Shown in pieces: positions 56,471 through 64,000 of a DNA stretch of 64,000 bases. Within the stretch, counting starts at the first letter, position 1, and each line of letters opens with the position of its first letter. A program made the position numbers and the translations under genes. This DNA comes from Pyrenopolyporus hunteri (Eukaryota; Ascomycota; Sordariomycetes; Xylariales; Hypoxylaceae): the NCBI GenBank assembly GCA_902806595.1, contig CADCXC010000006.1:1-64000 (forward strand), given 5' to 3'. Below the pieces are notes generated by a model. That model ran no database searches. It saw nothing but the letters and a program-made list of their open reading frames with translations, and had not been told where the DNA came from.

Positions 56471-57363
56471 AGAAGAGCTGATACGAACGAGAACCCAAAA
56501 GCTCCGTCATTCTCAATAATAAGCCGGGGTACTTCCCATTTCTAGCAAGCAGCAGAGGATCTACCTAGCGCCGCGTAGGTAAGGTCCATAGACGGCTGAT
56601 TATGAGTCCCGCACGGTTATGCATCTGGGTATGGGTGAGTATAGAGATGAGCAGGAAACACTAGGAATCAACTAGAATGCATCTAAAACTTAGGATGCTA
56701 GAAGATGCCTACGTTCCTACCTAGGTGGTTACCAGGTAAACTCCTTTGTACGCCATAAACCGAGGTCTGATTATCGAGGGCTTAAAAGTCCGTATATAAA
56801 TCTACCTCTACCTAGGTAGCTAGGTACCTAAGGCGCTCCCAGACAACCCGGTAGTTACCTAGGTAGGTACCTACATAAGGTGAACCCGGCATGGGATGGA
56901 AGCTTGCTTGTTATTTACTTAACCTGCTAAGGTCTCTGTTAGGGTTGATACCCATAGTATTTAGAACATTGGCGTTGTTCCTGGTTCACTACCTACGTAC
57001 CTAATGTAGGTAGGTACTGCCTACTGCCCTGTGCAATATCACTGCCTGGAATATCTGCCTAGCTACCAAGTATACTCGTCACATCAATAACAGAGTGTGC
57101 ACATGGTCCTTCTACCTTCCTTGTCATCATTAATGCTGCATGCACATTCTCCTCTGTGATCTCGCAACCCTTTCTTGTGCCTTGCATCAACGTTCCCTTC
57201 CGACACAAACGTCGACGGCAGCACCCAACTGCTACTCCCACTTCACTTCACCTAACTTCACTCGGAACGACTACGAAACCCCTTCTGTGCATATTCTCTC
57301 CTATAGTCTACCTGATATACCTAGGTAGCTACTTTATCCATCCATCCGTCCAATCCTGTCACC
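56471..57363. other. Intergenic upstream of the small basic protein gene
   Basis: TACC/GGTA islands at about 56718-56725, 56805-56835, 56855-56875 and 56990-57018. A CT-rich leader precedes the ATG at 57364. No gene is supported. Confidence 0.5.
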
Positions 57364-57994
57364 ATGGCGTCTCCCGACAAGAAGAACGAGATCACCGAGA
57401 AGGAGACTCAGGTCCTTGCAATGGCGTGGAGCTGCTTCAAGACCCCCCCAGAGGTGCGTGATTATCGACCTTCGCTCTCTCCGATGAGCAGCAGTATTCT
57501 AATATCTATTGGCTCGCAGGTCGACTTTGATAAGCTCGCCAAGCTGACGGGCTATACCAACCCTCGAAGCTTAAAGAACGTCCTTTATGGTTAGTTTTGC
57601 GTATCCCCCTAATTCCTTGTGCAACTTAATGCGACTACGCGCCTAACGCCGCTGTTGCGCACCTCCTTGATCTACACGGAGTGGAAAGTATTGCGGATTC
57701 TAACCCATGGAAACAGCCATCAAGAAGAAGATCGCTCTTATCGCTCCCGAGGATGACAACGATGGTGAGGGTCCATCGACCCCTGTCAAGCGCGCCCCAA
57801 AGGCCAAAGCAACTCCAGGCTCCCGCAAGCGCAAGGCTACCGGGAACGGTGCGGACGATAGTGGCGATTCTGCTACCGCGACTCCCAGCAAACGCGCTCG
57901 CGGCAAGAAGCCCGCCGCTTCCCAGGACACCGCCGCAGGAGAAGACTCCGAGTCCGACGGAAAGGGCGAGACCGTGAAGAAGGTGGCTAAGTAA
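57364..57994 (+). CDS. Small basic nuclear-type protein
   Basis: Three exons (57364-57453, 57520-57589, 57717-57994) with introns of 66 and 127 nt give 145 residues. The first 55 residues form a small folded region (TEKETQVLAMAWSCFKTPPE joined to VDFDKLAKLTGYTNPRSLKN). Family relatives read VDYDKLA...TNPRSA.N. The region resembles a helical DNA-binding module. The rest is a Lys/Ala/Pro/Ser/Glu-rich tail (SRKRKATGNG, SKRARGKKPAAS), like a histone tail. This is a widespread unnamed family in filamentous ascomycetes. A nuclear, DNA-associated role is inferred from composition only. Exon joins AE-VDF and LY-AIKKKI are consistent with the family. Confidence 0.75.
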
Positions 57995-58475
57995 CGGCAA
58001 CGTCGACGACCGAAGCATAAGGCAACGCCGACCAGTCCAATACGGAAGCTACGGAACACACCCCAGATTTTGGTGCAAGTCGACCGAAGTCGTATGGCGG
58101 AGGAGTCTTGTCGTCGCTTTTACATCCAGGAGTCGAGACCCCAAGACGGTCTACCTCGGTACCCTAGATAACTCATAGTGAATCAATGTGCTTTGTTCCC
58201 CAAACCATCTAACCATTGTTGCGGCACTCGTGACAAACCACTCTCGCCCACCCTTCCTGTGATTTATCCTTGGGGTGGTCTGAGTGAGGCTATTTTCCCT
58301 ACGAACTTACAGCCCGTAACTTTCCTCTGCTTGCCTTTTATTAAGGTCTTTTAGGTATTCTTTTGATTGACCAGCCCATACATATAGCATGGATGTCACG
58401 ACCTCAATCATTGTGGCTACCCCCATATAGCTACCCCCATGTAGGTAGGTGGTGTTTATCAACATGCCGTAGTTA
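57995..58475. other. Intergenic, nothing recognised
   Basis: Holds the 3' region of the small basic protein gene. No repeat of note except one GTAGGTAGGT step at 58441. Confidence 0.5.
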
Positions 58476-59186
58476 TAAGTCAGAAGGGGGGGTTGTTGAC
58501 CCCTGGAGTGGTTGACCCCTAGTAAGAAAGGACCAATTAAAAAGCAGGGTTTTACGGGGGGCCACTTATTTTTATTATATATTCGATGTAGCTTTTTTAA
58601 TATGGCCCGTACACCTAATTACAGCGAATCAGCGCTTTCAGAAGCTATAAAAGCCGTACGCTATGGTGCATCCCTTTATCAAGCCGCTTCTAATTAGTTA
58701 ACTACCCCCAAAAAGTCTACTAACGTCATAAAGGCTGCGCAAAAGCTTTTTCAAATCGAATCTAAGGAGCCAATCAAACGGCTCCTTTTTGAAAATAGGA
58801 AAGTTAATTGACTTAATTGCGCTGCGATTAGCTACCGTTAAAGCTGAACGCGACAGCTAGCTACCTAATCGGCGAAAGTCGAATAAGCGCGCTAAAGTTA
58901 TTCCTGATCCGAATCTTCTTTTTTATCGGATTGAAGATATAATGCGCGCTAAACTATAAATGGAGAAACGGTCTAACCCGGCTAGGGTTAGTGAAAGTGT
59001 AGTAGTGGCGAATTTTGAAGATTTATGCTTAGAATGGCAATTAGAAAGCTTCCGACCAATTAGAAGCTAGTAATTTATCTTTAATCTTCGAATGTACCGC
59101 GTTAAACCCAAAAGGGCTAAGCTCGCGCGAATCTTACTAGGGGGGGTCAACCACTCCAGGGGTCAACTACCCCCCCTTTTGACTTA
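58476..59186 (+). mobile_element. Pogo/Fot1-like DNA transposon deletion derivative
   Basis: A 707-bp element (58478-59184) is flanked by TA on both sides (58476-58477 and 59185-59186), the target duplication of Tc1/mariner-pogo elements. Its terminal inverted repeats are about 50 bp: the left begins AGTCAGAAGGGGGGG and the right, read inward, AGTCAAAAGGGGGGG. Both continue GTTGACCCCTGGAGTGG. Inside, a frame from 58602 encodes ARTPNYSESALSEAIKAV and GASLYQAASN, a CENP-B/psq-type helix-turn-helix start, then stops at 58695. About 130 bases later a frame carries the transposase C-terminal tail (IALRLATVKAERDS, stop, then NKRAKVIPDPNLLFYRIEDI). The DDE catalytic core is missing, so it cannot move alone. 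Confidence 0.9.
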
Positions 59187-59961
59187 CGTACTTGCTACTA
59201 TTGTGCGGCGTGGAATGCGCTGGATCGCATGCAGATACCTACCTACTTACCTGGTAGGTACCTAAGCAGCCAATTTAAGGAGGGGCTTGAATTATAGTGA
59301 CTACAGCTTATTACGGGCTACTATTTATAGGTACCTTAGGTAGTCCCTTGGGTAGGTGGGTAGGTACCTAGTCCGTCTATATACCTAGGTAGGTACATGT
59401 AAGGTACGCACAGGGGTCGCGATCAACGCCAGATACCGCTAGGTACCGAGCTCTTTACTATGTAGGAGGCGTTAGCGTTGGACGGTTCCTATTGCCTTCA
59501 TTTATTAGGTCCCTAGGTACGGTTTACAGGTAGATAATACCATAGAAAAAGCTACTTAGGTGCACGAGGTTCGTTACGTGATTTGCGCTTCGTATAAGTG
59601 TCTCAACCGTAACCGTCCGAATTACGCGATCCAATCGGTTATATCCTTCGATCCCGAAACGGAAGATACCTAGGTAGGTTCTATTCTAGAAAGCACTACC
59701 TATATAGGTACCTAGGTAGCTGTAAGTGAACGTCGACGTCAACTGCCTAAGGGTTATGTTATTTAGGTAACACGAAGAATTTAAAGAGTCTTTCTCTTTC
59801 TGTATTGGATTTAATATATATCTTGTTTTCTCCTTTGTAGCCTAGTGCATAGCAAAGTCCAGAGGGTGCTAGCTTGACTACTAGGCACGACATAGCTTAC
59901 TCGGAGACATGTAAAAGTTAGCCGGGATTTAATAATTAACATTCGCGGCGTCGTCATTCGA
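59187..59961. other. Intergenic with TACCTAGGTA islands
   Basis: Islands at about 59236-59262, 59328-59372, 59384-59395, 59668-59680 and 59700-59722. No gene is supported. Confidence 0.5.
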
Positions 59962-60622
59962 TCACTGTGTGTAAAGGCACCCATTGGGCTTGGAGACTTC
60001 TACTGCGCGCACCGAGATTCCCAGGCATCCTTCGTTGCCGCCAGGCTGGTCAACGCCTGCAGAAACCCATACGCTCCATGCCCCTTCGATGCTATTGGGG
60101 CAGGCGGTGAAACCCGCGCCGTTTAATGTCAAATCGTTATTCTCATCTAGCGCAAAAGATCCCCTTTCTCCGTTCTTCGGAGGAGGTTGGGCGCCCGTCG
60201 TATAGCCCAGCTTCCCTTGACCTACAAGCAGGAGACGAGTGTCAGCGAAGCCTTTAGGTACAGTACTCTGGAAGCCTCAATTGGACCAAATCGGAATAAG
60301 ACGTACCCATTCCGGAGCGATCAGCGTAGAGCTGCTGTGGTGTTGCGGAGGCAGCATAGAGGTAGAGCCCGCCGTCCCTAAGATAAAACGTGGCATAATC
60401 AGCCGGGCCTGAGTCGCAGGAGGCGTTCTGGTGAGGAAGATGAAGGAAGAGGCTGCTCTTGGCAGCTTTGAAGGGAGCAAAGTGGACTTCGCTGGCGGAT
60501 CGGAGAGCCATCAACGAAAAGGTAGCATTAGGCGAAAGCGGCGAGTCTCGGGATCCTTGTGGGAGAGCGGCTGAAGCCCCAAGGAATAATAATGCTGTGA
60601 TGACGAGAGTGTTGGAAAACAT
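59962..60622 (-). CDS. PhiA-like secreted cell wall protein
   Basis: Two exons (60622-60307 and 60221-59962) join across an 85-nt GTACGT..TTGTAG intron to give 191 residues. A signal peptide (MFSNTLVITALLFLGASA) leads the protein. The mature part has FSLMALRSASEVHFAPFKAA, SLFLHLPHQNASCDSG, YATFYLRDGGLYLYAASATP and QQLYADRSGMG. Exon 2 adds GKLGYTTGAQPPPKNGER, LNGAGFTACPN and SVWVSAGVDQPGGNEGCLG and ends with a Cys near the C-terminus. This is the pattern of PhiA, an Aspergillus wall protein needed for normal phialide and conidium development. Exon 1 is open far upstream (to 60853), but the Met before the signal sequence is the natural start. Role here inferred from family. Confidence 0.9.
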
Positions 60623-62144
60623 GATGGGGGATACTATCTGGGCACTGAGGTAAATGACGATCTCCAAACTGAATGAGCGCGTTGATAGGGGAACGTAGCC
60701 TATGATGAGGACGGCGAAGTTCTTCAATTGTCTTTGGTTTATACGAAGTCTTGGGGAAGATATACTAATTGGCATCATACGGTCATGATGCAACAGGGGT
60801 AAATACGAAGACAAAAACAATACGAGTAGGCCCAAGTGTTCTTGGCGATACACCCCATTGAATAGTGGAACGACTACCTAGCCGATTGGTATGACTTTGG
60901 AAATGTTTGAAGGCCTCTAATCCGTACATACGTAGAGACGTACATAAGCCGTGAAGCTCGAGATAATAGATGCGGTAAGCCGCCGAATGGGCCCATAGAC
61001 GGTTAAGCCTCCTTTTCGCATCGCGAGGCTTCTCTCGCCCCTTACTACACAAACTACGTAGACTACGGGTCAATATCAAACTAGAACACGATAGATGTCT
61101 ATCACTTGTAACGACTTCCCTGCTGGATTTGAAATAAATAGTAAAGAGAGATATGGCTTCATTTAGGGTATAGGGTATTAATATTAGCCGTCGTCTAAAT
61201 CTCAATTTCTCCGAGTGGGAACCAGCGAATTTCTTCGCGACAATACGTGCAAATACCGTATATGCCGCTATTGGACCCTGATTGTCGATATATGCATCGT
61301 TGTGGATAACCTAAGTACACACCTAGTCCCATGGCTTCAGGCCCGATCAAATGAGCGCTGATACCTCTCTGATGACATTTGGAGCATAACTCGCCCTTGG
61401 TAAGAACACGGTTACCGGAAAAGGAGACACGACGACATAATAAATGCCTAAGCCCTAGAGGAATTGAACCTGAATTTATCTATCGCTTTAATACTGTCTA
61501 CACCGCATTCCTAACAGAAACCAAGATGCTAGAAGCTCCTACGCGAGAATCAGAGAGGTTTTAGTTAAGCAGCAATCCACGGAATGCTGGGGCCACCTAT
61601 GGGTATCTGCATATATCGTGGTATGCACATAGGTGGGTGCTTATCTGGGTCTGTGAGAAACGGGCGAGTTCTTGGTTATTAAGGTACCGTAGCTAGCTCG
61701 TATTCTCTTATAAGTCGATGCTATGTTGATTAATATCTTAATAATTTGGACGATATTGATGGGGGTAATCGCGAACTTGAGCAAGTGACGTCAGCTCCCC
61801 ATAATATGTAGGTAGGACGGCTGGCCTACTGCCACTTAGCTGTGTATTATGGGCTGGGCCGGATGACATATCTCATACGTCATTTGCTCTCCCTTAGAAG
61901 GGCCGTCGAAGCTGCGTAATTCGCCGTAGTTATATCCTTAGTATAAAATATAGGTACATAACCTATGGCAGCACGTACACCAATAAGTATCTTGTTTAGG
62001 ATGACTTCGAAGTTTTTTGGAGTTTTCAAACACCCAACTTCAGAAACAAATATTCTCGAATTTCTACTTCCGCGGTGGGACAGACCGCCCTATCCCTTTT
62101 AACAAGTCGAAACACACTTTCACAACCTAAAACACATTGCTACC
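60623..62144. other. Intergenic, upstream of two genes
   Basis: No gene is supported; a 140-codon minus-strand frame (60783-61205) has no domain. The right end holds a CRE at 61786 and the promoter of the small hydrophilic protein gene. Confidence 0.5.
61786..61793. promoter_or_regulatory. CRE (TGACGTCA), predicted Atf1/AtfA site
   Basis: A perfect TGACGTCA, 352 bases before the next gene start, in the context GTGACGTCAGCTCCCC. An ACGTCA half-site follows near 61877. The context closely matches that at 53022-53035 upstream of the other hydrophilic protein gene. Confidence 0.5.
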
Positions 62145-62480
62145 ATGTCGAAGGTAGTGGACGATGTCAAGACCGGCCTAAAAGGCATTCGCGGAGCTGG
62201 AGACGCCATCAGAGGAGAAGTACTGGAGGCCACGGATCGAGCGTTCGATAACGAGAACCATCCGGACACTCGGGCGGCGCAGACTAAAAGCCAAGTAATC
62301 AAGGACAGGGGGAAGCAAGACATGAGAAACGTGGATGATATGCTTGCGAGACGGGAGCGCGAGCACGGCGCCACGTCTGGCGTTCGGGAACCTTCCTCAA
62401 CTCATTACTCTAACGTTACTGGTGGTCCGGATGCGCCGGCTCCAGCGGCCACTGGTGGCGGGGTTCGAGGAGCAATCTGA
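62145..62480 (+). CDS. Small hydrophilic protein, possibly stress-related
   Basis: A single frame of 111 codons starting in a good context (ACCATGTCG). It is hydrophilic, rich in Arg, Asp, Gly, Ala and Glu, has no Cys or Trp and ends in a Gly/Ala/Thr/Pro-rich tail. The N-terminal half (KTGLKGIRGAGDAIRGEVLE) recurs with related wording in unnamed small proteins of many ascomycetes. It may be an amphipathic helix region followed by a disordered tail. A CRE upstream links it to stress-type control, as for the gene at 53242. Function is not known. Confidence 0.75.
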   Translation: MSKVVDDVKTGLKGIRGAGDAIRGEVLEATDRAFDNENHPDTRAAQTKSQVIKDRGKQDMRNVDDMLARREREHGATSGVREPSSTHYSNVTGGPDAPAPAATGGGVRGAI

Positions 62481-63984
62481 CCATGGTTGTGCGGTGTATG
62501 AATCGGATTGATGTAGCTAGAAGTTATGGGCGGATATATCTTGTTATCTTGTCCGTTCTCGAGTCGCTTAGAATCCCGGGTACTTAAAATTGACATAGCA
62601 GCTTTTTAGCCCTTATGCTTACCCACCGCCTGAACAAGTGTAAGGTCGTATTATAACCAACGTCGCTCCGTCATGTGAGGTTTTCCTTTATTCTTTTTCT
62701 TTTGGGCAGGATTCGGCGGTTCTAGTCATATATTGCTAGATCTACAATATGGGGGCATGATTCTCGGCCTTACTAGATCTCTATTAAGAATATTAAAGCG
62801 AGGAATCAGTTTTACGGCAATATGATGGGTGGCGGACGCCGGCCGACGGGCTGGAATGGCTTTCTAAAAGACGCAAAAGGACGGCTAGTCACAACTTACG
62901 AAACCGGCGATGTTGTTCCACGTACACCTGATACGGTAGGACTTAATTCGCAGGAAGGGAGGAAAGTAGGCGGGCCGCCGGGGGGGGGGGGTATTCCGGC
63001 TAGCTAATACAGAAGCTATCCACGCCTCAATTATTAGTAAATACCTAACCAAACGAGATTCTTCGTCTTGACATGTATTACCAGTTTTGTTAATTTTGTC
63101 GAGGAGTCGTAATACAGTACGTTTACGCTGCCGGAATATCCTTTTATAATTAAGCATAATATGAAAGCCGTCCGAAGAGCTAAATAACAGTATATAGACA
63201 CGTTCGAGAAAGGTGGCTAGTAAAGGGGGGGCTACCGGCTTTTCTCGTCTTTATAATATAAGCTTCTACCGCTAGTAACGCACCCCTTATTGATTATCCT
63301 CTGAGGATTGGCGGATCCGAACCTAACTGGGACGGTAGATACGGTGCTTATTATGAAGTAGAACCAGAATGCCGGACACACTCCGTAAGGTTGCACCGCA
63401 GAATACCTAGGCTACCAGCACCAGCCTGCAGAATAGGCTACCAGCCTGTAGAATAGGCTACCAGCCTGCAGAATAGGCTACCAGCCTGCAGAATTGGCCC
63501 AGATTATGCATAGGGTTCCCTGCGCGCGCTTCTATGGTTCGTTGAAGTCATATGGTCTTATATACGAGATGTACTACAAAGGGGTTCATCTCACAAAGGG
63601 CATAGGCGGCTAGTTATCGCTGTAGATATTATCGGTTAATGGAATTGCCAACAGTACTCAGTAGTTCTTGTTGGGGCTTAAATCTTATGCAGCCATTCCA
63701 ACAGTATCTAACCTAGCCGCTCTAATATACCTATGTAGTTAAAACACGTGGCTCTCTGTCTATCCGATAAGCACACCCAGTATTCCAGCGGCGTGCAACT
63801 TTTTCCGTCATGGAATGGTAATAAGTATATCATAGGACCTCGAGAAGCCTTAGAAGCCTAATAGTGAACTCCTATATAGTAAGTACAGGCCTGTCATTCA
63901 CATATGACCTACCGAAACCACAGCTTCGATCCCTTTTTTCCTCTACGGTAGGCGAGCATTTACTAAGATTCAATTACTATCACA
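62481..63984. other. Intergenic, possible repeat relics
   Basis: A run of 12 G at 62980-62991 and a 61-codon frame at 62822-63007 without a known domain. A 90-codon minus-strand frame at 63157-62885 is likewise unassigned. A 20-bp minisatellite lies at 63397-63499. Otherwise nothing seen. Confidence 0.45.
63397..63499. repeat. 20-bp minisatellite, four full copies
   Basis: Four head-to-tail copies of ACCAGCCTGCAGAATAGGCT occupy 63420-63499, the last diverging at its end. A broken partial copy precedes them (63397-63419). Copies differ at one or two positions. There are no unique spacers. Confidence 0.9.
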
Positions 63985-64000
63985 ATGGGCAAGTCAGTCT
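63985..64000 (+). CDS. Possible start of a gene cut by the window edge
   Basis: ATGGGCAAGTCAG at 63985 follows a purine-rich CACA leader, a good fungal start context, and is open to the window end. Only five codons are visible, so neither reality nor identity can be judged. Confidence 0.15.

Overview
This is a chromosome end of a filamentous ascomycete. It opens with a C-rich telomere array (1-186) reading inward. A very AT-rich block (187 to about 2750) follows, with the composition left by repeat-induced point mutation (RIP). Beyond it is normal-GC chromosome. Genes have short GT-AG introns (49-169 nt) with CTAAC/CTGAC-like branch points. The protein set is typical of Pezizomycotina: SPT8, Doa1/Ufd3, a ZNFX1/Hrr1-type helicase, Rds1, a BtgC-like GH17 enzyme, a PhiA-like wall protein and a Bim1/X325 copper protein. 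The many TACC/GGTA islands and the protein flavour suggest Sordariomycetes, perhaps Xylariales or Amphisphaeriales. That placement is an inference and no marker gene was compared.

Layout: 1-2.75 kb telomere and RIP block, with a (TTTTAA)n array inside. 3.6-9.7 kb accessory subtelomeric genes: a single-pass membrane protein, an orphan class I terpene cyclase assembled here from three exons, and an unknown coiled-coil protein. 11.9-18.6 kb two divergent WD40 genes (STRAP-like and Doa1/Ufd3), then a GPI-type Bim1-like copper protein. 20.4-21.5 kb a repeat complex with a tRNA-like Pol III unit, a palindromic minisatellite and inverted arms. 22.2-28.5 kb an SRR1-like protein, a PGAP4-like glycosyltransferase and a Ulp1-like protease. 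29.8-38.6 kb SPT8, an Rds1 ferritin-like secreted protein and a GH92 mannosidase with two micro-exons. 40.5-50.2 kb an NF-X1-type helicase, a SWIM/RING ubiquitin ligase and a GH17 glucanase. 53-62.5 kb two small hydrophilic stress-type proteins that share an upstream CRE (TGACGTCA), a decayed membrane-protein gene, a small basic nuclear-type protein, a 707-bp pogo/Fot1-like deletion derivative with TA duplications, and a PhiA-like wall protein. 62.5-64 kb is a repeat-bearing stretch with no confident gene.

The genes do not form one pathway or one biosynthetic cluster. Several act at the cell surface (GH92, GH17, PhiA-like, Bim1-like, Rds1, PGAP4-like). Others serve chromatin or RNA control and ubiquitin turnover (SPT8, helicase, Doa1, SWIM/RING, Ulp1-like). 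The terpene cyclase has no recognisable tailoring enzyme beside it in this window. Gene spacing is wide, and nearly every intergenic stretch from about 10 kb onward carries short palindromic TACCTAGGTA islands. All exon joins were made by eye from splice signals and reading-frame continuity; none has transcript support here.
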